Shown here: positions 43,858 to 53,850 of the stretch, piece after piece | Layout: each line of letters opens with the position of its first letter | Numbering within the stretch: position 1 is the first letter of the stretch | Assembly (NCBI GenBank): GCA_949358305.1 | Contig: OX442314.1 | Span: 1,677,087 to 1,741,086 of the forward strand | DNA length: 64,000 bases | Direction: 5' to 3' | Source: Strigamia acuminata | Taxonomy: Eukaryota > Arthropoda > Chilopoda > Geophilomorpha > Linotaeniidae | The notes under the pieces: model-generated | What the model was told of the DNA's origin: nothing | What the model saw: only the letters and a program-made list of their open reading frames with translations | Database searches by the model: none | Program-made: the position numbers and the translations under genes

Positions 43858-43986
43858 ATGAACGTAGAAGATGAACAATATGATGAGCAAGACGACGAAG
43901 TACAAGATGAAACACAAGATGAAGAACAGGACGATGAACAAGACTATGATTGCTTTAATGATTCCTTTGACGAGTCTTCAGATTGA
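43858..43986 (+). CDS. Short acidic reading frame downstream of gene C
   Basis: 42 codons starting MNVEDEQYDEQDDEVQDETQ and ending DSFDESSD. It lies where genes A and D have, or had, the acidic alternative exon, but the sequence is different. A possible acceptor (TTTTTCAG at 43,840-43,847) precedes it. It may be a diverged acidic tail or chance low-complexity sequence. Confidence 0.2.
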   Translation: MNVEDEQYDEQDDEVQDETQDEEQDDEQDYDCFNDSFDESSD

Positions 43987-44266
43987 AAAGTTTAGAAATT
44001 GTAAGTTTTTTTAACTCAAGGTAGAGTAACAAACCCAAATGTTATTTCAATGTTTTTATTTCATTCCTCATGAGCTTTGACTTTTGCCCGATTTACATTT
44101 ATTTTACACCATTTTCTAACATGGTTGATCTAAAAACAATGTGCAGCTATTCTAGAAGAAACTTATGCTCTGTTTTTGCATTTAAAGTGCATGTTTGGCT
44201 GCAATTTAAATGATTTTTATTTTCACCCAACGTGTTATCGTTGTCACACGTCCGATGATTTTTAAC
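43987..44266. other. Spacer between gene C and host-gene fragments
   Basis: AT-rich, with AATG and ATTT-rich text; no gene seen. Confidence 0.35.
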
Positions 44267-44640
44267 CGCGGAAGCAACCATTAGTGGGATGTTATCGGGG
44301 TTGATCCATCCAGCGCCTTCAACCGCGATGGCGACGTTGGCAAATGGCAACCAATCGTCGCGATGGCGCATTTCACTGCCGGTGATTGTGCACGGGGTTA
44401 CAATTGGGACGGCTCCGTCGTAATCGTAGGTTTGGGTTATTCTGCTGAAACGCTGGTTGCCCAAGTTGACTAATTCGTCGTGTTGGACGCCTGAAATTAG
44501 TAAAATCTTAATTTAAAATGATTTTATGGTAAATTTAACATAAAAAATGTAATCATTTTCACCTCCAGCTGCAGCTAGAACCTTGCGAGGCCACTTGAAG
44601 TGATTTTTGATGTAATTATAATTAAATCAGTTTTCGAAAT
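44267..44640 (-). pseudogene. Mitochondrial processing peptidase beta (PMPCB) fragment
   Basis: Minus strand: NYIKNHFKWPRKVLAAAG (about 44,620-44,563), donor GTGAAAATG, acceptor TTTCAG, then VQHDELVNLGNQRFSR and EMRHRDDWLPFANVAIAVEG ending AGWINPDNIPLMVASA (44,490-44,267). These are segments of the beta subunit of the matrix protease that removes mitochondrial presequences. Upstream of NYIKN a stop or frame change appears, and the zinc-binding N-terminal part and the C-terminal part are not found. It keeps an intron, so it came by DNA duplication rather than through mRNA. Confidence 0.72.
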
Positions 44641-44822
44641 GGTTCTAAAATTACAATAACAAAAATCAAATAAATAATTTTTCCATCATTGCTGCTGAAT
44701 AAACATTTATTTAATCAAAATTTCAACCTAGATTACGAGTATGCGCCACAAAACGGTTCGTGTCACTTAATATTCTCAGTCGGGCCTAGAGCGGGCAATC
44801 CCAATAATATATTTTTTTTTAG

Positions 44823-45002
44823 GTGAAAACCATCCCTCAAGAATTCGCACAACATCCAATCATGACATTTTGTTGTGAATTACATGGGGTGCTAAAAAAC
44901 GCCGACCAAGACAACTTTTTTGTCGAAACAAGCAAGATGGAAAAGCTATTTGTTCAAATTAACAGCAAAACCAAAAAGGGCTTCAACGTTATTTTATTTT
45001 AA
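44823..45002 (+). CDS. Tudor-like terminal exon or fragment
   Basis: After a T-rich tract and AG there is a 59-codon frame to TAA: VKTIPQEFAQHPIMTFCCEL, then HGVLKNADQDNFFVE and a hydrophobic end. The IPxEFxxxPxxxxxCxLxG pattern is typical of extended Tudor domains in germline and piRNA-pathway proteins. No neighbouring exon was found, so it may be an orphan exon like the PMPCB fragment beside it. Confidence 0.35.
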   Translation: MKTIPQEFAQHPIMTFCCELHGVLKNADQDNFFVETSKMEKLFVQINSKTKKGFNVILF

Positions 45003-45199
45003 TTGAAGAAAAAGAGTTACAAAAATCTAAATAATTTGCTGAAAGAAACGCTCGTCTTTCCCAAACACGAAGTTATTCAATTCAGCTACAAAAGTTGAAT
45101 TTCTTTTTATCGTTTATTTTAATTTTTTTTATATTTGTTTTTAATTTTTGCTGATTTGTTGAAGAATTTTCCAAAGTTCCACCCTGGCAGTACGCAGCG

Positions 45200-45790
45200 C
45201 AATTTGTTAGGAGTTGGGACCAGACATTGAACGCACGGTCGTTCTCCGGATTCATCACACTTGATGGAAATTCGATCATTAACTGGAAGTGCCAAAAACA
45301 AGCGATTGTTGCAATGTCGAGTACAGAGAGTGAGCTGTTGGCGCTGACCGAAGGAGTGCGCGAATTAATCTGGTTGAAGCAGCTCGCAATTGGATTAAAT
45401 GGAGAAGTCGACGACGGAAAGCCCACAACAATGCACTGCGACAGTTTGAACGCAGTAAAACTGTTGCGAGGCGGTGCACAGAAGACGAGAACCAAACATC
45501 TAAATCGCAAGGTTCATTTCATCAAACAAGATATCGAGGATGGAAATGTTATCGTGGAACATGTCGCGAGCAAGGACATGTTAGCTGACTTTTTAACGAA
45601 GCCTTTGGCAGGACCGGTGCTGAATGGAATATTAGAAGCACTAGGACTAAAGACTGTGGGGGAATAATAACATTATTGTGTGCAGTGCCTAACTTTAATT
45701 TGTTTGAATTGAAAAATTGTTTTTGTTTAATTGTGTTTATTGAGAAGTGTCCTTTTTGTGACGAAATCGAATTGTTGATTTTGGGGGAAT
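45200..45790 (+). mobile_element. Copia 3' fragment (RNase H end)
   Basis: The frame at 45,220-45,667 reads RSFSGFITLDGNSIINWKCQ, then AMSSTESELLALTEGVRELI and HLNRKVHFIKQDI, ending KTVGE-stop: the C-terminal RNase H of a Copia element different from the nested one. TTTTGGGGGAATTTG at about 45,780 is a purine tract with a probable LTR start after it. The 5' part is missing. Confidence 0.82.
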
Positions 45791-45930
45791 TTGTTGGGAT
45801 ATTTGATGTGGAAAATCATCACTTGATGTCGTAGATTGTGTAATTTATGTTTTGTATCACGTGGTGATAATAATAATAATTAATAATAATTAATATATAT
45901 TTAATTTAAATCAAAAACATAACACTACTG

Positions 45931-45977
45931 TTTGAATGCAGCTAGTGCTTAAAATTTAAACACTAGCTGCATTCAAA
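45931..45977. repeat. Stem-loop at a transposon end
   Basis: TTTGAATGCAGCTAGTG and its perfect complement are separated by 13 bases. The right half is the start of the inverted terminus of the next element. Confidence 0.6.
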
Positions 45978-47217
45978 AAGTCATGTTTTAAGTTTTTATG
46001 TTTTAGAATTGTGTTTTGAATTGTGTGTTTTGAAGCAGACTTTTTGAGTGGTTGAGTTTTTGTTGTGTTTTGCAAGTGTTTTTCAAGTGTTTTGAAGTTT
46101 GCCATGGTTACCTTTTCAAAATGGTTACCCACATGGATACCCACATTGAAGGACCAATCAGGAAAAGGTAGATTCTTCATAAATCATTAGTTTGGTGCCA
46201 TAAGTATTCAAATATTATACACACACAACAAATTTAGAATTATAATTTAAATTAAATACATTTATAATTTCAATCAAAGTAATTTATAATTTCAATCAAA
46301 TTAATTTATAATTTCAATCAAATTAATTTATAATTTCAATCAAATTAATTTATAATTTCAATCAAATTAATTTATAATTTCAATCAAATTAATTTATAAT
46401 TTCAATCAAATTAATTTATAATTATTAAATGGAATTTATTCATAATTATTAAATGGAATTTATTCATAATTATTAAATGAAATTAATTTATAATTATTAA
46501 ATTAAATAAAATTTTAATTTTAATTTTAAGTTAGAAAAAGAATTTCACAGATTCAATCCAAAATTTAAAGAAATTGAAATGCGCAATCAGGCTCATTCAC
46601 GCTCATTCACACTCATTCACTTCACATTGATATCAACGTAAGCACTATCAACGTTGGTGGTATTGTTTAAAATGTAAGTGGCATCTCATTTTTATGTTTA
46701 ATTGTCATGCAGAGAGTATGATTCTGCTTATAAAGTCACAACAAAAGTTAATATCGGTATTAAATTAAACAATACAGACCTGCAAGCCGCCGTTTGAAAT
46801 TAGATGGAGGACAAAATGGCTGCCAGTTGACTGGTGAAAAACACAAAATCTGACTAAAACACTTATTTGCTAAAACGTTCCATTTTGAGTTTTTGTGTTT
46901 TTGTGTGTTTTAGGCCCATAAACACAAACACTAGTGGAAGTGACATCATGAAATATAAACACAAACACCTGAACACATGTAAAACACAACATTTTGAATG
47001 CAGATTATTTGAAGTGTTTTGAATTTGTGTTTACAAAATTTCTGCTGTCCAAATGCCATCAAAACACACACAATCCTCCCTAAACACTCAACTAAAACAC
47101 TACATTTGAAGTGTTTGTGTTTTGGCATTTTTTTGGACCAAAAACACAAACATTTGAGGAAATGACATCATCAAACCAAAACACAAACACTTAAAACACG
47201 ACTTTTGGAATGCAGCT
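45964..47217. mobile_element. Non-autonomous DNA transposon with inverted ends
   Basis: The left end AGCTGCATTCAAAAAGTC... and the right end (47,190-47,217) are inverted copies with two mismatches over 28 bp. The inside has many ACACAAACAC-type subterminal repeats and no coding frame. Minisatellites lie within (46,255-46,520). A clear target duplication was not found, so the superfamily is not assigned. Confidence 0.5.
46255..46520. repeat. 22-bp minisatellite and related AT repeats
   Basis: About seven to eight copies of TTTATAATTTCAATCAAATTAA are followed by three to four copies of an ATTATTAAATGGAATTTATTC-like unit. Confidence 0.8.
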
Positions 47218-47324
47218 ACTGACTGTAGAAATAATTTATTTTGGGAGTTTAATTTAGAAAAAAAATTTGAAAAGCAATATAAATTTATTAATGCAATATT
47301 AAACTTTTTAATTGATCCATTTAG

Positions 47325-49796
47325 ATGCAAAAAGTGGATTATTAATTGCCGGAGATCCGACTTAGATGGCAAGAACTTATCTGAAATCAGTAAAAAGCTT
47401 AAGTTATGTGAGGAGCACTTTGAAGCAAATCAATTTATGAACCCGGCAGAAAAAGGAATTCCAAAACCAAGAAAACGATTAATTTGGTCGGCCATTCCAA
47501 CATTAATTAATGTTGCTAATCCTCCACCCACCGTAGGCAGCAAAAGAAAAGTCACATCAAGACTTAATAACAGCAACCCTCTACCAAAAAAAAAGAAGAC
47601 TGTTACAAACCAACACATGGTCACTGCATTGACTAACTGCCAGCAAGAGGTCAACCGACTTTTAACTGATGACAGGCCTTCCTCATTTCTGAGTGATCGA
47701 CCATGTTCATCACTCAGCAGTGATCGACCGTGTTCATCACTCAGCAGTGATCGACCGTGTTCATCACTCAGCAGTGATCTACCGTGTTCATCACTCAGCA
47801 GTGATCGACCCTGTTCATCACTTAGTGACAGGCTCTCTACAGAGTCTCAAAGCACGCCACGTAAAATAAAATTACGGAGGCTGTTACATTGCACAAGGCA
47901 GAAGATCTATCGTGCCAAGAAGCTACTGCGATCAAAGCCACTGGAGACCGTATCAATGCAGCAATTCTTGGACATGAGTGCAAATTTTCTGACAGGACCA
48001 TCATTGTCGTTTTTTAAATCTCAAATATCTGCACATTCCAAGCTAAGAAGACAGTTGAGATGGACTGATGATGATAAAATGTTGGCCCTTTCAATTTACC
48101 ACTGTAGTCCAAAAACCTAAAAAATGTTACGAAAGCTTTTTGCCTTACCATGCATTCGTACTTTGCAAAGACTAGTGGAAAATGTGAACATATCACCAGG
48201 TATTAGTTGTGACGTTTTAACTTTGTTAAAGAAGAAGACTGAAACATTTACACCATTGGAAAAATTATGCATAATTAGCTTTGATGAGATGGCTCTTAGC
48301 ATAGCTTTAACATACAACAAGGCAACTGACGAGGTGATTGGGTTTGAAGACTTTGGTGACCAATTAGGAAGAACTTCAAAAATTGCTTCCCAAGTACTTG
48401 TGTTTATGTTGCGCTCAATTACAGGAAAATGGAAGCAAATTTTGGGGTATACGTATTCTCGGAATGCAACAAGTGCTAGCAATATAGCATCTCTATTAAA
48501 GGGTTGGTGGTGGAAATTCAAAATACAGGTTTGAATGTTGTTGCGATGGTGTGTGATCAAGGCCCAACAAATAGGGTTTTGGTTGAAAAACACCTGAAAG
48601 TGTTCCCAAGCATTCCATACTTCCATTTCGGTGAGCAGCAAAAGTGTTTTGTGTTATATGATATTCCCCATCTTGTTAAATCTATTCGCAATAATTTTAA
48701 AAAGTATGATTTTGAAGTGGATGGTTTTGTGGTCAAATGGAAGTACATTTCGGAAATGTACAAAGCGGATGCTCTGAAGGTGACAGGGTTCAGACTGGCT
48801 CTAAAACTGCAGCAGCGATATATCCTCTTGCCAGGATTTGCTAAACAGAATGTTAAACTGGCAATGCAGATATTTAGCCACAGTGTGTTTGCAGGTATTA
48901 TGGTTTATTCTGCAATGAACAAACTACCTGCAGAAGCAACACACACAGCTCTTTTCATACAAAAAATGGATCAGTTGATTGATTCATGCAATTCAAAATG
49001 CATAAATCATAAGAAATTATTCAAACGAGCAATTTGTGACAAAAATACACACATTATCGGTTTAATAGCAAATGCAATTTCATCTTTTTCCTCATTAAAA
49101 GTAATCGGTGCAAGAAACCAAACCGTTCCTTGCATAAGTGGTTGGATTCTCACCTTAAATTCAATATTGCAGCTGTGGGAATATTTAAAAAAGGACAATT
49201 TAAAATTTTTAATGACTTATAGATTAAACCAGGATTGTTTAGAAAATGCATTTTCAGTTATTCGGCATAGGGGTGGATTTATGGATCATCCAGATGCTCA
49301 AAAATTTTACTTCTCATTGAGAAAAGTGGTCACAAGTTCGCTTTTTACAGCTAGTGATCAGGCAATTTGTCAGGAAGATTTTGATAAATTTCTTTTGGGA
49401 ATTACAGAGCTGACCCAGAAGAAAATATCACGTCCCTGCACAAAGATTGGCAAAGCAAATGCTATTGACCCTGTAGTACTGGATGAAATACCAGCACACC
49501 TGCAGGAATTAACTTTAAATGAGGAAAATGCAATTACCTACATTGCTGGTTATCTCAGCAAAAAAATTTTAGATGGCCATATTTGTGCACAATGCAAAAG
49601 TGCTTTAATTAACCCAAGTAAAGTATTTGAAAGTGACAGTCAATTGTTTTTACTTTTTAAAGATTACAAAGGGGGGGATAGTATTAATTCACTGTGTGTT
49701 CCATCTAAGGATTTGGAAGAATCTCTTAAAAAAACAACAATTCTTTTTGATAAAGTTCTACCAAAATTGCTTCACTTAAACAATGATGAAGATTAA
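47325..49796 (+). pseudogene. P-element/THAP9-like transposase pseudogene
   Basis: The first exon with the initial CxxC of the THAP zinc finger is not found. From 47,325 the text has the rest of THAP (CKKWIINCRRSDL, LCEEHFE, and SAIPTLI as AVPTIF-like box), then a Ser-rich repeat region and a transposase body (LRKLFALPCIRTLQRLV, CIISFDEMALSIAL, AMVCDQGPTN, FGEQQKCFVLYDIPHLVK, CISGWILTLNSI). A TAA at 48,118 interrupts SPKT-KMLRKL in the same frame, and a one-base frame change occurs near 48,505 (the body continues in another frame to 49,796). P-type transposases use a DDE/DDD RNase H-like fold and GTP. This copy is inactive as read. Confidence 0.82.
47690..47825 (+). repeat. 27-bp coding repeat in the transposase pseudogene
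   Basis: Five units encoding SSLSSDRPC (CTCAGCAGTGATCGACCGTG plus TTCATCA) lie between the THAP domain and the transposase body. Confidence 0.8.
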
Positions 49797-50465
49797 TAGA
49801 ATATGCTATCACTTACGAGTACTTTACTTGGTTTAAGGGATGCGATTCCACTTTGAATAAGCTTTTAGATGTGTTTTGCAATGTTATAATTTTTTCATAT
49901 GTTCTTAATTTAAACAGGCAGTTTGTTGTGGATAAAATCGAGAAACAAAAAACTAACAAATTAAAAAAACTTAATGCCATTCAAAATACCTAATCAAATT
50001 TAAAATTTTATTTTTCAATTTTTCAATTTTTTTTTTAAATTTTTAAATTTTTGTTTTCAATTTTCCAATTTTCCAATTTTTTTTCTTCAATTTTTCAATT
50101 TTAAAATGTGAAATTTTATTTTTCAATTTTCAATTTTTCAATTTTATTTTTCAATTTTCAATTTTTCAATTTTATTTTTCAATTTTCAATTTTTCAATTT
50201 TATTTTTCAATTTTCAATTTTTCAATTTTATTTTTCAATTTTCAATTTTTAAATTTTTTTTCCAATTTTTTAATTTTTTAATTTTTAAATGTGATATTTT
50301 ATTTTTCAATTTTCAATTACTAAAATGTACAAATTTATTATTCAATTTTCAATGATTAAAGATTACCTGTTTTTATGTAAATAAATCCAACAATTTTCAT
50401 GAACGGCAATGTTATTCTGTGCGCATTACCGTGTTTACCGCTTGGCGCGCTGCTGTGCGACTTGA
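49797..50465. other. Low-complexity AT-rich tract
   Basis: It includes about five units of a 28-bp repeat built from TTTTTCAATTTTCAA at 50,110-50,250. No gene seen. Confidence 0.6.
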
Positions 50466-50498
50466 CCACAGATTAGGGGATTTTCCCCTAATCTGTGG
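50466..50498. repeat. Perfect 15-bp-arm hairpin, with a third copy nearby
   Basis: CCACAGATTAGGGGA, three T, then its exact complement. A further direct copy of TCCCCTAATCTGTGG is at 50,560-50,574. Possibly abutted transposon ends. Confidence 0.65.
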
Positions 50499-50577
50499 AC
50501 TTGACCTTGACAGCATGCGCTGAACAAAGGATTTTTAAGCAAGTGTCGCATTTGTGTTTTCCCCTAATCTGTGGGTG

Positions 50578-50700
50578 TGTCGCGAGCCGATAGCCGACTA
50601 CAAGCGTTTCCAGAATGGAAGGTGAGACTTGATTAAAAGTGAAATAGCGGATCCAAATATCAATCGCATTTCAACGCAAGTGTCCTCTGTTCTGTTTAGG
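50578..50700 (+). pseudogene. RNF216-like exon 6 end fragment
   Basis: It reads VCREPIADYKRFQNGR then GTGAGACTTG as donor, and CAAG/TGTCCTCTG as a broken exon 7 start. Same type as the fragment at 7,782-7,850. Confidence 0.6.
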
Positions 50701-51213
50701 GACAACCATTTTCTTGAATGGGAAAATTTTGTCCCGATTGATTTTTTTTTCTGCAAATTTGTGACTTTTTTTAATGTGATAATGAAGTATTTCTCAAGTG
50801 AAATTTAGTGGTCCATCATTTATTTAATCAGATATTCTACGTGGAAATTTTCTACTCCTCGCTTCAAGTAAAAGAAACTCTCACCAGTGGGCGTTAGCAG
50901 TCGGCTGGTTAAAACAAGTGTTTGTGCATGCGAGTTGGTAATTTGTGGCGCAAAATTCAAATTCACCAATGATTTTTTCGAAGTCATTGCTGATTGTTTT
51001 ATACAGTAATTAATAGCTAAAATTAGGTTTTTCTTAAGGAAGTTAACAAGCTTCAAATACCCTATTGATTCGATTAAGCAAGAACATCGTATTGTGATAA
51101 TACAGTATTTTTTTTTGTATTTATTGCTTTTATTTTAATTTTTATCCATTTTCCAAACGACATCGAGGCCATTTATTATTTCTATTTTAAATTTGTATTT
51201 ATTTTTCCAACAG

Positions 51214-53850
51214 CGGGTGAAGTCGGTGCGGGTCTCTTGCCAAATTCAAACGACGAACGAAACGCGAATTTCGACACGCCGAATACAGCAAAAGACGACT
51301 GGATCGGCGCGGCCAAGCTGGACGCGCGAAAAATTCTGGTAACGATCGACAAATTTCTTTGAAATTCGAAGTTTGATGAGATTTTGATTCGGTTTCAGCG
51401 CGGGATTGAATTGACGTACAGCTACGTGCTTGTGAGCTTGTGTTTGCTGCTCAGTTGGCTGCTGGGTCAAATGGGATTCCCGATCGCTTGGGTCGTCCTT
51501 TTGCTGCTCTTTTTGGCTGCTGTTTTGCTCAGTATTTTCAAGCGATTGAATGAGTCCGTGGAATTCGAGAAACTGCTACTGCATCGACGACGAGCTTTGA
51601 AGAACGACGAAACCGTCGAGTGGCTCAATTTCCTCATCAACCGATGGTATTTAATTAGTATAATTACTAAAATTTAATAAAATTTCATTTAATGTTTTTT
51701 TATTTTATTTTTTTAATTTAGGTGGATTTTTAGTTCTCCGAGTATTTTTCCACTCGTGAAAAATTCGTTGGATCCGTTTCTGAATGAGTCGAAGCCGTCT
51801 TTTGTTGGTTGTTTTTCGAATTGTCGGTTTGTGGGGATGAATGGATTTTTTAAATTGTTTTTTTGTTGTTGTTTAGAGAGCATAGAACTTCGGGAATTTA
51901 GCTTGGGCGGTAGGACGCCATTTATTAAGTCTGTTAAGGCGTTTGACGTGAGTTCGGGAGCGAAAACGCCGCTGACTTACTCGACTGTTTTCGCTAAGTC
52001 CGGGTTTAATTTGACGCAAACCGAGAAATGTCAGTTGAATCTGGAATTGGACGTGGGATTGCAGTGTCCGGATTTTCGGATGTTGCTTTACTCGCGATTG
52101 GGTGGAAAAGAGTAAGGAGTTGTTTTAGGGAAATTTATATTTGATTTGATTGGATGGAATTAATTTTACTTTTATTTTTTAATTTTGGTTTTTAAGAGTT
52201 GGAATGGATTTGGACATCGCTCTCGAGGAATTAAACTTAAATGGGAAATTGAGTTTGATTCTCAACCTGAATATGGATTCTAGTTTTCCGCACGTGACAA
52301 AAGCAACTATTTCTTTTCTCAAAAAGTAATGAAAAATTGATGGAATTTTGCAGTTTATGTTGTTTTATGAATGTCATATTCCTCACCGCCAGGTGTCTTT
52401 CCCACCTGTGCACCTGTATTTAGTACCAACCAATCGGTGCTTCGTATTGTATTTGGTGCTCTACGCACTCTCTCACATCTGTTTTGAATTAAATAAATCA
52501 CTGTAAAATATTCACCCAAAAGCCACGCGTATTCACTTTGTGTCTCCAAAATATATTCGAACCAAAACTACAGTTTATGATGCAATTTTGTTCTTATGAA
52601 TTTTTTTGCCAACTAAAATAGCAGTTTGCGTATGAAATTTGCATTTTGCACATAAAAATTGGATTTTTGCACATAAAAATTGGATTTTTGCACATAAAAA
52701 TTGGATTTTTGCACATAAAAATTGGATTTTTGCACATAAAAATTGGATTTTTGCACATAAAAATTGGATTTTTGCACATAAAAATTGGATTTTTGCACAT
52801 AAAAATTGGATTTTTGCACATAAAAATTGGATTTTTGCACATAAAAATTGGATTTTTGCACATAAAAATTGGATTTTTGCACATAAAAATTGGATTTTTG
52901 CACATAAAAATTGGATTTTTGCACATAAAAATTGGATTTTTGCACATAAAAATTGGATTTTTGCACATAAAAATTGCAGTTTAACACAAAAATTGTAGTT
53001 TAACACAAAAATTGTAGTTTAACACAAAAATTGTAATTTAACACAAAAATTGTAGTTTAGCACATAATAATTGCAGTTTTGCTCGTGAAATTGCACTTTT
53101 GCATATAAAAATTGCGTTTACGCATGTAACAATTGTATTTTTTCATATAAAAATTGCGTATTTGCAGATAAAAATTGCGTTTTTGCAGATAAAAATTGCA
53201 TTTTTGCTTGTGAAATTGCATTTTTGCTTGTGAAATTGCATTTTTGCTTGTGAAATTGCATTTTTGCTTGTAAAATTGCATTTTTGCTTGTGAAATTGCA
53301 TTTTTGCTTGTGAAATTGCATTTTTGCTTGTGAAATTGCATTTTTGCTTGTGAAATTGCATTTTTGATTGTGAAATTGCATTTTTGCTTGTAAAATTGCA
53401 TTTTTGCTTGTGAAATTGCATTTTTGCTTGTGAAATTGCATTTTTGCTTGTGAAATTGCATTTTTGCTTGTGAAATTGCATTTTTGCTTGTGAAATTGCA
53501 TTTTTGCTTGTGAAATTGCATTTTTGCTTGTGAAATTGCATTTTTGCAAATCAAAATTGCAGATAAAAAATCAATTTTTGCATATAAAAATTTAATTTTT
53601 GCACTTTTTATTAAAATTCCAATTTCTTTCAGACCCGAAGTGTGGTTTAATTTACGTATTTTAAAAACGGTTCAATTGATGGAAGTTCCAGGATTAAAAA
53701 TATGGATCCATTCACTCGTAATGGACGCGTTGACGACAGGTAATTTAATTTACTCTGACGTTTTAATTAAAAGTGATGATAATTTATTCATTTGCAGCAC
53801 TGGTCGATCCCGGCAAGTTGGACGTAGATATCTGTCCAATCGACGATTAG
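51214..53850 (+). CDS. SMP-domain membrane protein (extended synaptotagmin-like), first exon not found
   Basis: Exons 51214-51338, 51399-51646, 51722-51807, 51877-52111, 52197-52325, 53633-53739 and 53798-53850 join in phase and give 326 visible residues. After a short soluble segment there is a long hydrophobic stretch (YVLVSLCLLLSWLLG and AWVVLLLLFLAAVLL), the hairpin-type anchor of E-Syt proteins, then ETVEWLNFLINRWW and an SMP domain (SIELREFSLGGRTPFIKSVK, LQCPDFRMLLYSRLGG, LSLILNLNMDSS, VQLMEVPGLKIWI). SMP domains form lipid-transfer tubes at ER contact sites. The usual C2 domains are absent: the frame ends VDICPIDD-stop. The start codon must lie in an upstream exon, where repeat R2 and family debris now sit. 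Intron 5 (1.3 kb) holds a solo LTR and minisatellites. Confidence 0.75.
52358..52572. mobile_element. Solo LTR in an SMP-gene intron
   Basis: 215 bp starting TGTTGTTTTATG and ending AAAACTACA, with GTTTA on both sides (52,353-52,357 and 52,573-52,577). AATAAA lies inside. The family is not identified. Confidence 0.72.
52645..52978. repeat. 21-bp minisatellite, about 16 units
   Basis: The unit TTTTTGCACATAAAAATTGGA is nearly perfect across all copies. Long open frames on both strands here are by-products of a 21-bp period without stops. Confidence 0.95.
52979..53065. repeat. 19-bp minisatellite, about 4-5 units
   Basis: The unit GTTTAACACAAAAATTGTA shares its core with the neighbouring 21-bp and 20-bp arrays. 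Confidence 0.85.
53200..53546. repeat. 20-bp minisatellite, about 17 units
   Basis: The unit TTTTTGCTTGTGAAATTGCA is almost identical in every copy (single changes such as CTTGTAAAA). It evidently shares ancestry with the 21-bp array. Confidence 0.95.

Noticed and set aside
52594-53006. Long open frames on both strands (repeated FMCKNPI, FLHIKIG, AHKNWIF)
   Set aside because: They are translations of the 21-bp minisatellite in an intron; a stop-free unit whose length is a multiple of three stays open in several frames.
52645-53546. CRISPR-like array
   Set aside because: Units are directly adjacent without unique spacers, the genome is eukaryotic and no cas genes are present.
53057-53554. 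Repeat-encoded frames of CNFTSKNAISQAKMQF type
   Set aside because: By-product of the 20-bp minisatellite; no start context and located inside the SMP-gene intron.
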